A stretch of DNA of 64,000 nt from an uncultured Alphaproteobacteria bacterium (GCA_951812775.1 OX638326.1:3049391-3113390); one strand, 5' to 3'. Counted from the first letter of the stretch, positions 1 to 9,919 are shown. Program-made: numbers and translations. Notes: generated from the sequence alone by a model not told the origin.

Positions 1-17
1 CTATAAGGATATTGGAA

Positions 18-215
18 ATGCCCAAGATGAAGACGAAATCGAGCGCCAAGAAGCGCTTCTCCAAAACTGGTACCGGCAAGATAAATCGCAATTACGCGTA
101 TAAGCGCCATTGCCTGGAAGAAAAGTCATACAAGATGCGCCGCAAAGCCCGCGGAACGACGACCTTGGCACCGCAGGATGCCAAGCTCGTTCGCCAATAT
201 ATGCCTTATCTATAA
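18..215 (+). CDS. rpmI: 50S ribosomal protein L35
   Basis: This is a structural protein of the large ribosomal subunit, 65 residues, the usual length for bacterial L35. It opens with the family signature [14 protein letters not shown] and is strongly basic. An in-frame TTG lies 6 bases upstream, but the ATG at 18 gives the canonical N-terminus and has an AAGGA ribosome-binding site at 5-9. It is followed after 21 bases by rplT. The pair is normally preceded by infC, which would lie left of the window. Confidence 0.97.
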   Translation: MPKMKTKSSAKKRFSKTGTGKINRNYAYKRHCLEEKSYKMRRKARGTTTLAPQDAKLVRQYMPYL

Positions 216-236
216 TCGAGCTGACGGAGAAACGAT

Positions 237-596
237 ATGTCACGCGCAAGAAGCGGCGTTGCAGCGCACGCCCGCCACAAAAAAGTTTTAGCACAGGCCA
301 AAGGGTATCGCGGTCGTAACCGCACCGCCTTTCGGGTTGCCAAGGAAAAGGTCGAGAAAGGGCTGCAATATGCCTATCGCGACCGCCGTAACCGCAAGCG
401 TAATTTTAGGGTTTTGTGGATTCAGCGGATCAATGCCGGTGCCCGCCTGAATGGGCTGACTTATTCCCGTTTGATGAATGGTTTGAACCGCGCTGGTATC
501 GAATTGGATCGTAAAGTTCTTGCCGAACTGGCGGTCAAGGAACCGGCAGCGTTCAAGACGATCTGTGAACAGGCTCAGGCCGCGCTGGCGGACTAA
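237..596 (+). CDS. rplT: 50S ribosomal protein L20
   Basis: L20 binds 23S rRNA early in 50S assembly and in many bacteria also represses its own operon. The 119-residue protein has the basic N-terminal extension beginning [18 protein letters not shown] and the globular part containing [23 protein letters not shown] site precedes the ATG. It is co-directional with rpmI and pheST, the common bacterial order. I see no frameshift or unusual insertion. Confidence 0.98.
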   Translation: MSRARSGVAAHARHKKVLAQAKGYRGRNRTAFRVAKEKVEKGLQYAYRDRRNRKRNFRVLWIQRINAGARLNGLTYSRLMNGLNRAGIELDRKVLAELAVKEPAAFKTICEQAQAALAD

Positions 597-704
597 TCCA
601 GCTCGAAGATCAACGGCTTGGGGCTGACCCGCTAATTCCAGCATGGCGACACCCTGATGACGGGGCGCTCCGCTGGTTGCGGGTAGCGTAATGGGCATTG
701 GCGG

Positions 705-1781
705 ATGACAACGGAAAATCTCGACAGCTTACGCGACACGCTGTTTGCTGAAATAGACAATGCAGCTGATCTCGACGCGCTCGAAGCCATTCGCGTTGCA
801 GCACTCGGTAAACAGGGCAGTGTTACCGGGCTCTTGAAAGGGTTGGGCCAGGCGGCACCAGAAGACCGTAAAGCCTTGGGTCAATCCATCAATACTGTAA
901 AGGTTGCGGTGAATGACGCGCTCGCTGCGCGCAAGGATGACCTCGAAGCAGGGGCGCTTGATGCCATGCTGGTTGAGGAAGCAATCGATGTCTCACTGCC
1001 GGTTCGGCCGCATCAGGATGGATGCATTCATCCGATCAGCCAGACCATTGATGAAATGCTCGCAATCTTTTGCGAGATGGGGTTCGAAGTTGCCGAGGGG
1101 CCACATATCGAAACCGACTTCAATAATTTTACCGCGCTCAACATTCCGCCTGAGCATCCGGCGCGGCAGGAACATGACACTTTCTATCTGCCTGAAAAAG
1201 AAGATGGCTCTCGGCTGGTTTTGCGCACCCATACATCGCCGGTACAAATTCGCACGATGGTTGCTGAGCAACCGCCAATCCGGATCGTGGTTCCGGGCCG
1301 CACCTTCAGGGCAGATTATGACGCGACACATTCCCCGATGTTTCATCAGGTCGAAGGGTTGGTCATTGATGAGACGACCCATATGGGACATCTCAAGGGT
1401 TGCCTGATCGAATTCTGCCGGGCGTTCTTTGGCGTTGATGATTTGCCAGCGCGTTTTCGCCCCTCTTACTTTCCCTTTACCGAGCCATCGGCCGAAATGG
1501 ATATCGGTTGTTCGCGAGAAGGCGGTGGTCTGACGATTGGCGCCGGGGCCGACTGGCTGGAGATACTTGGCTGCGGCATGGTGCATCCAAATGTGTTGGC
1601 GGCTTGCGGTATCGACTCAACGAAGTATCAGGGCTTTGCCTTTGGCCTGGGGATCGAACGGGCCGCAATGCTCAAATACGGCATTCCCGACCTTCGGACA
1701 TTTTATGAATCTGATCTCCGCTGGTTGCGGCATTACGGGTTTGCGGCGCTTGATATCCCTGCCGTCACCAAGGGGGTGTAG
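705..1781 (+). CDS. pheS: Phenylalanine--tRNA ligase alpha subunit
   Basis: This is the catalytic subunit of the alpha2-beta2 class II synthetase that charges tRNA-Phe in the cytoplasm. The 358 residues comprise an N-terminal helical tRNA-binding arm (about 1-100) and the class II core. Visible motifs are [21 protein letters not shown] and the motif 3 region [19 protein letters not shown] near the C-terminus. The gene ends 3 bases before pheT, whose ribosome-binding site lies in the last codons of pheS, so the two are likely translationally coupled. Confidence 0.97.
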   Translation: MTTENLDSLRDTLFAEIDNAADLDALEAIRVAALGKQGSVTGLLKGLGQAAPEDRKALGQSINTVKVAVNDALAARKDDLEAGALDAMLVEEAIDVSLPVRPHQDGCIHPISQTIDEMLAIFCEMGFEVAEGPHIETDFNNFTALNIPPEHPARQEHDTFYLPEKEDGSRLVLRTHTSPVQIRTMVAEQPPIRIVVPGRTFRADYDATHSPMFHQVEGLVIDETTHMGHLKGCLIEFCRAFFGVDDLPARFRPSYFPFTEPSAEMDIGCSREGGGLTIGAGADWLEILGCGMVHPNVLAACGIDSTKYQGFAFGLGIERAAMLKYGIPDLRTFYESDLRWLRHYGFAALDIPAVTKGV

Positions 1782-1784
1782 GCG

Positions 1785-4187
1785 ATGCTGTTTACATTTT
1801 CCTGGCTCAAAGAACATCTTGAAACCGATGCCTCTTTAGAAGAGATCACTGATCGTTTGTCGATGCTCGGCCTTGAAGTTGAAGGCATTGATGATCGCGG
1901 TGAAGCGCTCGCACCGTTTGTGATCGGATATGTTAAAGAAGCAAAACAACATCCCAATGCAGACCGGTTGCAACTCTGTGTTGTCGATACCGGCAATGGC
2001 GATGAACAGGTGGCTTGTGGGGCGCCCAACGCGCGTACGGGGATGAAGGGCGTGTTTGCGCCAAGTGGAAGCTACATTCCTGGTTCCGATATGACCCTAA
2101 AGCCGTCAAAAATTCGCGGCGAAGACTCAAACGGCATGCTCTGTTCCGAACGCGAGATGGGACTGTCTGACGACCACGAAGGTATCATCGAACTGCCAGA
2201 TGATGCGCCGGTTGGTGAGGGTTGGGCAAAATGGGCCGGGATAGATGACGCGATTATTGATATTGCGCTGACACCCAACCGGGGCGATTGCGCCAGCGTC
2301 CGCGGTATCGCACGCGATCTGGCGGCGGCAGGGCTTGGTACGCTAAAGCCGCTCAATGAGGATAAAGTTGCCGGCAGTTTCGAAAGCACCATCAAGTGGC
2401 GACGTGATTTTCCGGCGGAAGCTGGGGACGCGTGTCCGATGGTGGTTGGCCGGACGTTCTGCAATGTAAAGAATGGCGTAAGTCCGCAATGGTTGCAGGA
2501 TCGTCTGCGGGCAATTGGCTTGCGACCCATCTCGGCGCTGGTTGATATTACAAACTGGTCGACCTTTGATCTGGGTCGGCCCCTCCACGTGTTTGATGCT
2601 GACAAGATCAGCGGTGATCTCACCATGCGATTTGCGCGTTCTGGTGAGAAACTGGAAGCACTCGACGAGCGGGAATATGCGCTTGAAGACGGCATGATCG
2701 TCATTGCCGACGAAAAGGGCCCGCAGGGTATTGGCGGCGTCATGGGCGGCATGGCATCGGGCTGTAGTGAAATCACGACAAATGTCTTCTTGGAAGTAGC
2801 GCTCTTCGATCCGATCAGAATTGCCGAAACCGGTCGAAAGCTCGGCATCATATCGGATGCCCGCTATCGCTTTGAGCGGGGTATTGATCCGACGTCCCTG
2901 GCGTGGGGCACAGAAATTGCAAGTAGGCTGATCCTTGAAATTTGCGGCGGCGAAGTGTCCGAGCTGACAATTGCAGGTGACATGCCTGACTGGCAGCAGA
3001 GCCAGACTTTGCGGACCTCACGTGTTCTGTCGCTTGGTGGTATTGATGTTCCCGTCGCTGAACAGGAACAGATCCTGTCTGTCCTGGGTTTTGACCCGAA
3101 AGTGGAGGGTGACGACCTGAACTGTGCGGTGCCACCCTGGCGACCCGATATCGAGGGCGAAGCTGATCTGGTTGAAGAGGTGCTGCGTATTCACGGTTAT
3201 GATGATATTCCCGCGTTGCCCTTGCCCAATGCCGCCGTTGTGCCCAATCCGGTGCGCAGCGCTGCCCAAGATCGCGTTGAGACGATCCGCCGCGTCCTTG
3301 CCAGCAACGGATTGGTCGAAGCAGTGACCTATTCGTTCCTGGATGCCAAGACGGTTGCCTTATTCGGGGATGTCCCGGACACCATACGATTGGTAAATCC
3401 CATCAGCGCTGATCTTGATACGATGCGTCCATCGGCTCTTCCAAATCTGATTTCGGCCATTGCACGCAATCAGGCGAAGGGCATTGAAAACCCGTCTTTA
3501 TTTGAAGTTGGCCCACAATATTCTGATGACACACCGGATGGCCAAACGACAGTAGCGGCCGGCGCGCGTGCAGGTCATACAGGGGCTCGCAACTGGGCAG
3601 TGGCAGCGGAACCAGTCGATGCATTTCATGCAAAGGCGGACGTTTTAGCGGCATTGGCCGCGGTCGGTGCGCCGGTGGAGAATTTGCAAGTCTCAACAGA
3701 TGCACCGGACTGGTATCATCCCGGCCGGTCAGGTTGCTTACGCCTCGGCCCAAATGTCCTGGCCCAGTTTGGGGAATTACACCCGCGGATTGCTACGGCA
3801 ATGGATGTAGATGGGTCAATTTCTGTGTTTGAAATATTCATCGACAGCATTCCGCCTAGAAAATCAAAAGGCGGGGCCGCTAAACCACTTCTCACATTAT
3901 CGGCATTTCAACCCGTACGGCGTGATTTTGCGTTTATTGTCGATGAGGATGTCCCTGCCGGTAACGTTTTGCGCGCTATCCGGACTGTCGACCGTGCGCT
4001 GATTACCGATGCCGAACTGTTTGACGTTTATCGTGGCAAGGGTGTTGAAGATGGCAAGAAATCTTTGGCATTGGCAATAACCTTGCAGCCTAAAGATTCT
4101 ACCATGACGGAAAAAGAAATAGACGCGGTAGCGGATAAAATCGTTGCCAATGTGACAAAGCAGACCGGCGGCGTGCTGCGTAGTTAA
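1785..4187 (+). CDS. pheT: Phenylalanine--tRNA ligase beta subunit
   Basis: This is the partner of PheS in phenylalanyl-tRNA synthetase. The 800 residues match the family length. An OB-fold tRNA-binding domain lies at about 40-150 (VIGYVKEAKQHPNADRLQLC), followed by the B3/4 editing domain, the B5 domain, a pseudo-catalytic class II core, and a C-terminal FDX-ACB anticodon-binding domain from about 705 (LSAFQPVRRDFAFIVD). The AGGGGGTG site overlaps the pheS stop. The gene is complete. Confidence 0.97.
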   Translation: MLFTFSWLKEHLETDASLEEITDRLSMLGLEVEGIDDRGEALAPFVIGYVKEAKQHPNADRLQLCVVDTGNGDEQVACGAPNARTGMKGVFAPSGSYIPGSDMTLKPSKIRGEDSNGMLCSEREMGLSDDHEGIIELPDDAPVGEGWAKWAGIDDAIIDIALTPNRGDCASVRGIARDLAAAGLGTLKPLNEDKVAGSFESTIKWRRDFPAEAGDACPMVVGRTFCNVKNGVSPQWLQDRLRAIGLRPISALVDITNWSTFDLGRPLHVFDADKISGDLTMRFARSGEKLEALDEREYALEDGMIVIADEKGPQGIGGVMGGMASGCSEITTNVFLEVALFDPIRIAETGRKLGIISDARYRFERGIDPTSLAWGTEIASRLILEICGGEVSELTIAGDMPDWQQSQTLRTSRVLSLGGIDVPVAEQEQILSVLGFDPKVEGDDLNCAVPPWRPDIEGEADLVEEVLRIHGYDDIPALPLPNAAVVPNPVRSAAQDRVETIRRVLASNGLVEAVTYSFLDAKTVALFGDVPDTIRLVNPISADLDTMRPSALPNLISAIARNQAKGIENPSLFEVGPQYSDDTPDGQTTVAAGARAGHTGARNWAVAAEPVDAFHAKADVLAALAAVGAPVENLQVSTDAPDWYHPGRSGCLRLGPNVLAQFGELHPRIATAMDVDGSISVFEIFIDSIPPRKSKGGAAKPLLTLSAFQPVRRDFAFIVDEDVPAGNVLRAIRTVDRALITDAELFDVYRGKGVEDGKKSLALAITLQPKDSTMTEKEIDAVADKIVANVTKQTGGVLRS

Positions 4188-4263
4188 AAGAGTTCTTGTG
4201 AGACGGATTTCGCGTTCCTATTTTGAAAAATAGCCCGTTAGAAAAGCCTGGAGGCTTCTTGCG

Positions 4264-4758
4264 ATGAAAAAAATAGTTCTTACAGTTCTTGTTGGTTTGA
4301 TTTTTGGCGGCGCAGGTGGTTTTGCCGTTGGTATCTTTGTTTATCCGTTTCTGTTTCCGCCACCGCCAGCAATGGAAAAGGTTGAAAACCGCGCTGAAAA
4401 GACGGTGGTTGCGACGGGGAACTTTATTCATGCCAACCCATCGGATCCGGTGCATTACGGGCAGGGCTCTCTTGAACTTCTCAAAGGAAACGCGGGTGGA
4501 AATCTGGTTCATTTGAAGCCCGACTTCAAAGTAGGGCCTGGCCCACGCTTTCATATCTACCTTGCGGACAAAGGCAAAATTATGAATAGCGCTGACTTCA
4601 AAGCGGCAAAGAAAATTGATCTTGGTAGGTTGCGATCCTTCGAGGGCAGTCAGGTCTATCTGGTGCCCAAGGGAACCGATATCACACCAGTCAAAAGCGT
4701 TGTTATCTGGTGCAAGGAATTCAACGTCTTGATTTCACCAGCGACGCTGAAGAAGTAA
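4264..4758 (+). CDS. DM13 domain membrane-anchored protein
   Basis: The 164-residue protein has one N-terminal hydrophobic segment (about 4-31), so it is probably anchored in the inner membrane with the rest in the periplasm. Residues 48-160 fit the DM13 domain: TGNFIHANPSDPVHYGQGS, a central GPGPRFHIYLAD and the conserved VVIWCKEFNVLIS, whose cysteine is typical of the family. DM13 domains are thought to take part in redox or electron transfer, but the role here is unknown. It stands alone between pheT and lepA. Confidence 0.75.
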   Translation: MKKIVLTVLVGLIFGGAGGFAVGIFVYPFLFPPPPAMEKVENRAEKTVVATGNFIHANPSDPVHYGQGSLELLKGNAGGNLVHLKPDFKVGPGPRFHIYLADKGKIMNSADFKAAKKIDLGRLRSFEGSQVYLVPKGTDITPVKSVVIWCKEFNVLISPATLKK

Positions 4759-4826
4759 GACTGTTTTTTTAATTTAGGCTTTGTCGTCTCTATTGCGGCC
4801 GGGTTTTTGAGTATCGAAATAAATTT

Positions 4827-6629
4827 ATGAGCGACTTATCCCACATCCGCAATTTTTCAATCGTTGCGCATATTGATCACGGCAAATCGACCATGGCTGA
4901 TCGGCTGATACAGGTTTGTGGCGGTGTGTCTGAGCGCGAGCTTAAGGAACAAATGCTCGACACGATGGATATTGAGCGCGAACGCGGCATTACCATTAAG
5001 GCTCAAACCGTACGGTTGGAATATAAAGCCAAAGATGGCCAGACCTATCAGCTGAACCTGATGGATACGCCCGGCCATGTGGACTTCACCTATGAGGTCA
5101 GCCGGTCCCTGGCGGCCTGCGAGGGGTCGTTGCTGGTGGTCGATGCCAGCCAGGGCGTTGAAGCACAGACATTGGCGAATGTGTATTTGGCTCTGGATGC
5201 TGATCACGGGATTATTCCTGTTCTTAACAAGATCGATTTACCAGCAGCCGAGCCGGAACGTATCAAGGCCCAAATTGAAGATGTCATCGGGCTTGATGCA
5301 TCGGAAGCCATTCATGTTTCCGCCAAGACCGGGCAAGGCATTGAAGAGGTGTTGGAATCACTGGTTCAGAAGTTACCACCGCCAGAAGGTGAGAAAGACG
5401 CGCCGCTGCAAGCCTTGCTTGTCGATAGCTGGTATGACGCCTATCTCGGTGTCATCGTCCTGGTGCGGATTAAGGATGGCGTTCTCAAACGCGGCATGAA
5501 AGTGAAGTTTATGGCGACCGACGCTATCCATTCGGTGGACAGCGTCGGCGTATTCTCACCCAAGCGGACATCGGTGGATGCGCTCTACCCGGGCGAAGTC
5601 GGCTTTATCACCGCCTCAATCAAACATGTCGCAGAAACTCAGGTGGGTGATACGATTGTTGAGGAAAGATCACCGGTCACCGAACCGTTGGCGGGCTTTC
5701 AGCCATCTGTCCCGGTGGTGTTTTGTGGATTGTTCCCGGTTGATGCGGATGACTACGAATATCTGCGCGATAGTCTCGCGAAGTTGCGACTCAATGACTC
5801 CAGCTTTCATTACGAAGCCGAGACGTCGGCGGCGCTCGGCTTCGGTTTCCGGTGCGGCTTTCTTGGCCTGTTGCATCTGGAGATCGTACAGGAACGTTTG
5901 CTGCGGGAGTTTGATCTCGATCTGATTACCACGGCGCCGTCCGTGATTTATCGGGTCCATATGAAGAACGGCGATATTGAAGAAATCCATAACCCCGCTG
6001 ACTGGCCGGATGTCGTAAAGATCGAAAAGGTTGAAGAGCCGTGGATCAAGGCAACAATCCTGGTGCCCGATGATTTCCTCGGCCCGGTGCTGGCACTATG
6101 TCAGGAACGCCGAGGTGAACAGATTGAGCTGACCTATGCCGGCACCCGCGCCATGGCGGTCTATCGGTTGCCGCTGAATGAAGTGGTGTTCGATTTTTAT
6201 GATCGGCTGAAATCCGTAACACGCGGCTATGCCAGTTTTGACTATCAGCTGGAAGATTATCGCGAAGGCGAACTGGTGAAGGTCTCTATCCTGGTTAACA
6301 CAGAGCCGGTGGATGCTCTTTCCATGATTGTCCATCGCACCCAGTCCGAATATCGCGGTCGTGGCATTTGTAGCCGGCTGAAGGATCTGGTGCCGCGTCA
6401 GCTCTTCAAGATTCCTATTCAGGCAGCGATCAGCGGCAAGGTGATCGCTCGGGAGACCATCAGCGCGATGCGTAAAGATGTAACCGCCAAATGTTATGGC
6501 GGCGATGTTTCGCGCAAACGAAAATTGCTGGAAAAGCAGAAGGAAGGCAAAAAACGGATGCGCCAGTTCGGTTCGGTGGAAATTCCCCAGACGGCCTTTA
6601 TCGAAGCGTTGCGCATAGGCAGCGACTAG
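4827..6629 (+). CDS. lepA: Elongation factor 4 (LepA), ribosomal back-translocase
   Basis: LepA is a translational GTPase related to EF-G that acts on stalled or mispositioned ribosomes. The 600 residues have the expected order. G1 AHIDHGKST is near the N-terminus, G3 is DTPGH, G4 is NKID, then domain II, EF-G-like domains III and V, and the LepA-specific C-terminus with [20 protein letters not shown]. No strong Shine-Dalgarno site precedes the ATG, but the start agrees with the family N-terminus. Confidence 0.97.
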   Translation: MSDLSHIRNFSIVAHIDHGKSTMADRLIQVCGGVSERELKEQMLDTMDIERERGITIKAQTVRLEYKAKDGQTYQLNLMDTPGHVDFTYEVSRSLAACEGSLLVVDASQGVEAQTLANVYLALDADHGIIPVLNKIDLPAAEPERIKAQIEDVIGLDASEAIHVSAKTGQGIEEVLESLVQKLPPPEGEKDAPLQALLVDSWYDAYLGVIVLVRIKDGVLKRGMKVKFMATDAIHSVDSVGVFSPKRTSVDALYPGEVGFITASIKHVAETQVGDTIVEERSPVTEPLAGFQPSVPVVFCGLFPVDADDYEYLRDSLAKLRLNDSSFHYEAETSAALGFGFRCGFLGLLHLEIVQERLLREFDLDLITTAPSVIYRVHMKNGDIEEIHNPADWPDVVKIEKVEEPWIKATILVPDDFLGPVLALCQERRGEQIELTYAGTRAMAVYRLPLNEVVFDFYDRLKSVTRGYASFDYQLEDYREGELVKVSILVNTEPVDALSMIVHRTQSEYRGRGICSRLKDLVPRQLFKIPIQAAISGKVIARETISAMRKDVTAKCYGGDVSRKRKLLEKQKEGKKRMRQFGSVEIPQTAFIEALRIGSD

Positions 6630-6645
6630 ACCGGTCCGTCGGTTC

Positions 6646-6951
6646 TTAGAACTGCCCGCGCTTGTTACGCTTGCGGCCAACCCACATCAACAGTAGGGCC
6701 GGCCCACCAAATACCGCCCAGCCTGGCCACAGCAAAATCGTTGTGATGACCGGCTCCCAGAGCCATGGCGCGACATAGCGCTGAATACCGGCCTGGCTGA
6801 CGCTCAGGCTCTGCGCATCAAGCGTGAACCATAATTCGCCGAGCGCGATGATCCTCCAACCACCATTGCCAATCGCCTGCCAGGCCTCATAGCCCGCAGC
6901 GGCAACAGCGATAATGGCCAGCAAATAGCCCAATACCCGGCAAATAATCAC
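6646..6951 (-). CDS. Small two-helix membrane protein of unknown function
   Basis: I do not recognise a named family. The 101-residue product has a hydrophobic segment at about 5-28 and another at about 66-92, ending in a basic tail (VGRKRNKRGQF). It is therefore probably a small inner-membrane protein with two spans and a short periplasmic or cytoplasmic loop. It is convergent with lepA, 16 bases away. Function unknown. Confidence 0.6.
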   Translation of the reverse strand: MIICRVLGYLLAIIAVAAAGYEAWQAIGNGGWRIIALGELWFTLDAQSLSVSQAGIQRYVAPWLWEPVITTILLWPGWAVFGGPALLLMWVGRKRNKRGQF

Positions 6952-7042
6952 CCGATCACTCCTCAGACGCGTTTATGACAAGAGCCTAATAAGGCCAAAC
7001 GCTGGCTGCAAGTTTTGTCTGTTAACGGAATTGTGCCTAATG

Positions 7043-7070
7043 CTTGAGATATTGTTCAACGGTGTTAGAT
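7043..7070 (+). promoter_or_regulatory. Probable sigma-70 type promoter of tRNA-Ser
   Basis: CTTGAG at 7043-7048 and TTAGAT at 7065-7070 are separated by 16 bases. They end 11 bases before the first base of the tRNA. CTTGA- as the -35 element is common in alphaproteobacterial stable-RNA promoters. This is a sequence match only. Confidence 0.45.
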
Positions 7071-7081
7071 TGTGCGCCGCT

Positions 7082-7171
7082 GGAGGGGTGGCCGAGTGGC
7101 TGAAGGCGCACGCTTGGAAAGCGTGTAGGCGGGCAACCGTCTCGAGGGTTCGAATCCCTCTCCCTCCGCCA
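7082..7171 (+). tRNA. tRNA-Ser(GGA)
   Basis: The 90-base sequence folds as a class II tRNA. The acceptor stem GGAGGGG (7082-7088) pairs with TCCCTCC (7161-7167). The anticodon loop TTGGAAA puts GGA at 7116-7118, reading UCC and UCU. A long variable arm, as in serine tRNAs, lies before the T arm GAGGGTTCGAATCCCTC. The discriminator is G and CCA is encoded (7169-7171). No duplicated 3' end or integrase was seen, so there is no sign that it serves as an attachment site here. Confidence 0.97.
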
Positions 7172-7179
7172 GATTTAAC

Positions 7180-7548
7180 TCACAACAATTCAGCGAGTTT
7201 AATACGATAAATTCCTGTAGTGGCACGGACTGTTGTGTCCGATTGAACAGGGCGCACTTGAGTTAGCTCCCAGGCGAACCAACCTTCTTCAAAATAATTT
7301 GCGCAGGCGGCCTTCATATCGGAGGGAACAAAAGGACGCACAAAAGCAACTTTTACTATTGCGACCGGTCGCCCGGTTTCGTCTTCCTCTCCCGCTTTAT
7401 GCAAGAAGCGTTTGTTTTCCACGATGAGCAAATCATCAGCGGGATCGAGATCGGGTTCCCATCTTCGAACCTTCAATGTTTTCTCGCCAGTGGCTATACG
7501 GGTTCCACCTGGACACACTATGGAAATGGCATTGATGTATTTATCCAT
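7180..7548 (-). CDS. ASCH/PUA-like domain protein
   Basis: From the chosen start the protein is 122 residues and begins MDKYINAISI. This resembles the start of ASCH domains (PUA-like fold, RNA- or nucleotide-binding), followed by TGEKTLKVRRWEP and DDLLIVENKRFL, which match the family pattern. The frame stays open upstream to an ATG at 7635, giving 29 extra residues that do not resemble the domain. Neither start has a clear ribosome-binding site. It is convergent with the tRNA. Function not assignable beyond the fold. Confidence 0.55.
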   Translation of the reverse strand: MDKYINAISIVCPGGTRIATGEKTLKVRRWEPDLDPADDLLIVENKRFLHKAGEEDETGRPVAIVKVAFVRPFVPSDMKAACANYFEEGWFAWELTQVRPVQSDTTVRATTGIYRIKLAELL

Positions 7549-7770
7549 AGGAAAAAATTGTATCACGCAGGATAATAGTGAGGAGGCCAATTCACCAAAA
7601 TGGAAAAACTTGACGCCTCTATAGGCTGTCCGCATTTCTTCAACTAATTCTTATAACTTTTAGAAATTCCACTTTCAGTTGATCTGTTTGTTAGGTTATC
7701 GTTCAAATACGAAATTTTGGCGTGCGATATCCTAAGCACGAATATGCAATAGGCGAGGCTTTGAGAAACA

Positions 7771-8462
7771 ATGACTGTAATGATCGATGGTTCAGTTGGT
7801 GCTGTCGGCAAAAACGGAAAAGCGGATACTCGGAAAATTCAAAAGCTGCTTAATTCAGTCTTCCCCTCAACGCCGTTGGTTGTTGATGGCGATTGCGGTT
7901 CCAAAACCATTCGACGCATTAAGAGATTTCAAAAACGTTTTATGGCGGCACCCGATGGCCGGGTTGATCCAAAGGGCCGCACGCTAAAAAAGTTGAATGC
8001 CGCGGCACCTGGTTTGCAAAATGATTGGAGTGGCGATAGTTCCCGGTGGTCTGAAGAAAAGAAATTGGCGAGTCTGGACCGACGGATGAGGCCGAAGGTG
8101 GTTCGTGTCCTTGCCGCTCTAAAAGCCCAGGAATTCAAGCCAAAGATTTTTTTGCCTGGCGCTCTGTTGCCGTCCAGCAGGAAATCTATGAGAAAGGAAA
8201 TTCTAAGGTACGCTTCAGTTTCCATAACGCTCAGAAGAAAAATGGAACGCCGAACGCCTATGCGGTGGACGTCATTGATCGACGTTGGGCGTGGGGCAAA
8301 GAGGCGGAGAAAAACGGCTTTTGGCAAGCACTGGGCGAGGCCGGAAAAGCGGAAGGTCTTTATTGGGGAGGAGATTGGCGCAGCTTCAAAGACTGGGCGC
8401 ATCTGCAATTCCACCCCAACAGCAAACTTGCCGAGGTGAAACGAGAAAGTTCTGTGGCATAA
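7771..8462 (+). pseudogene. PG-binding domain + M15-type peptidase, frameshifted
   Basis: The first frame (from ATG 7771) encodes a peptidoglycan-binding domain at about residues 15-75 (IQKLLNSVFPSTPLVVDGD...TIRRIKRFQ). At the run of seven T at 8147-8153 the coding sense moves to another frame. That frame reads FAWRSVAVQQEIYEKG, then SFHNAQ, AYAVDVIDRRWAW, and ends with GLYWGGDWRSFKDWAHLQFH. These are the H, D and H zinc-ligand motifs of M15_4/CwlK L-alanyl-D-glutamate peptidases. One missing T restores a single protein of about 230 residues. It resembles phage-type endolysins, and no signal peptide is seen. Sequencing error or -1 slippage remain possible. Confidence 0.7.
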
Positions 8463-8557
8463 GTTCTTATTGAATTGTTTTGATCTCTGAAGCCCGTGAG
8501 GTCATCCTCAACAGCTGGATTTGAAGCGTACAAATTGCGGTGAGGTGCCTTGCTTGA

Positions 8558-8995
8558 TCAATTTAAAACAATCCATTGTTTGAATTTCTTTTCAACGGAT
8601 TTGCAATCGGCATAAGTCATGTCACGTGACATGAACGGACCCGCTGACCGGCTCGTCGGCGCGACGACGACACATTTTGACATATTGGTTTCTACCCGGA
8701 TTTCTTTCGTACCCGCGTCATAGACAAATTTCTGCGTATCTTTGTTGGCGACGCAATCCAACAAGCCGAACGGTACGGCTTCGTTGTCGGGATCACTGAG
8801 CGTCATGTATTTGCCTTTATACGGGACCGATTTGATCTGCCCGCTTTTGGGCTCGTGGGAAAACTGGGTGTCTTGGCCTCGACCCGCCGGTTTGCAGCTA
8901 TGGGCCTGCAATGTCTCAGAAAAACCGCGCCCTTTGGTGTCGATACACCAACCCAGCCTATCACATTCATCCAGATTGTCAGCAAGATAAATCAC
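8558..8995 (-). CDS. Ricin-type lectin-like protein, probably 5'-truncated
   Basis: The 145-residue reading from GTG 8995 contains WCIDTKGRGFSETLQAHSC, QFSHEP and paired cysteines (DCVANKDTQKFVYD, MSKCVVVAP), which suggest a beta-trefoil ricin-B-like fold. Function unknown. The frame stays open upstream to 9043 and reads protein-like (AEPPQLKSATPV, resembling the region after a signal peptidase site). It has no start codon there, and a stop at 9044-9046. The signal peptide and true start therefore appear to be lost. The small gene at 9069 is transcribed divergently. Confidence 0.45.
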   Translation of the reverse strand: MIYLADNLDECDRLGWCIDTKGRGFSETLQAHSCKPAGRGQDTQFSHEPKSGQIKSVPYKGKYMTLSDPDNEAVPFGLLDCVANKDTQKFVYDAGTKEIRVETNMSKCVVVAPTSRSAGPFMSRDMTYADCKSVEKKFKQWIVLN

Positions 8996-9068
8996 CGGTG
9001 TTGCCGACTTAAGCTGCGGAGGTTCTGCGTGCGGCGAGTCGAGTCAAAATGGGAACAGGAGAAGAACA

Positions 9069-9233
9069 ATGGCCAAGAAACCAGTCCAAAGCGTTGCATC
9101 GAAACCGCCAGTCGGTCGGCCGTCCAAGCCCATGCCCAAGCCGATTCCGGATACGCCAAAGAATGTGGCCCGCGCGATTATGCGCGAGCCACCTAAGAAG
9201 AATTGGGGTTACCTCAAGAAGAAGCCCGGCTAG
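9069..9233 (+). CDS. 54-residue basic proline/lysine-rich protein
   Basis: This short gene begins MAKKPVQSVASKPPVGRPSK and contains a GRPSKP segment resembling an AT-hook. It then has PIPDTPKNVARAIM and ends PPKKNWGYLKKKPG. It has an excellent AGGAG site at 9057-9061, seven bases before the ATG. The protein is very basic, without membrane segment or signal peptide. It could bind nucleic acid, but that is inference from charge and the GRP motif. Its 3' end meets the end of the barrel-protein relic on the other strand (stop codons overlap by four bases). Confidence 0.6.
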   Translation: MAKKPVQSVASKPPVGRPSKPMPKPIPDTPKNVARAIMREPPKKNWGYLKKKPG

Positions 9234-9913
9234 AAGCGATATCGAACGCCAACCGTCACGTTGTGGAGCTCGGCTCGCTCTTTAGTAAAGCTCAGTTTAT
9301 CCGTCCCGAAGTACCTATATCCGGCTTGGATTGTTGCCTTTTCATTGATTGCGTATCCAATGCCAGCACCAATCTGGTAGGCAAAAGCCCAATCAGAATC
9401 ATCCGATGAAAGGGGGAAGGTCATTCCATTGACGGAAACTGACTTCATTTTTGCGGAAATTCAGGCCGTCCCCAACCCGCCACCGAAAAACGGGGTCCAG
9501 GGAGAACCAGTGTCAATGTCGTACCAAGCATTGACCATGAGACCGAGAGACCGGATGTCTCCGTTGACGTTCCCCTTCTCCCCATTCACCCTGGCCAGGT
9601 TTACGCCCTCAACAACGCCGGTAGCGTTCTTGATTTCCGCCGAATCGATGTCGCCCGTGCGCCAAGAAAGTTCCCCCTTAACGCGGAATTGGCCGAAATC
9701 ACGCCCAACCGAGCCATCGATTCCGAAACCTTTGTCAAAACTGTATTCGACTGTCCCTGAATAGCCATCGCCCGTTTCGTCTACGGCGTGATCCAATGGC
9801 TGCACCACGCCTAAATTCAATGAGCCGTACCAGCCCTTTGTACTATCGGCGTAGGCTGGCCAATTCAGCCCCAAAAGAACGGTCAAGCCGGAAACTTTCA
9901 CAAGGTTTTTCAT
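9230..9913 (-). pseudogene. Outer-membrane beta-barrel protein, in-frame TGA
   Basis: The 5' part (9913-9464) has a signal peptide ending PAYA-DS and barrel-like text (GWYGSLNLGVVQPL, FGIDGSVGRDFGQFRVKGEL). It stops at TGA 9463-9461. The same frame continues with ISAKMKSVSVNGMTFPL and ends IGYAINEKATIQAGYRYF and VGVRYRF, the terminal Phe expected of outer-membrane barrels. One nonsense change (for example TGG or CGA to TGA) thus cuts a barrel of about 227 residues after three quarters of its length. Without the last strands it should not insert properly. Confidence 0.7.
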
Positions 9914-9919
9914 TAGCTG

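Noticed and set aside
288-698. 136-codon frame antisense to rplT
   Set aside because: Shadow of the ribosomal protein gene.
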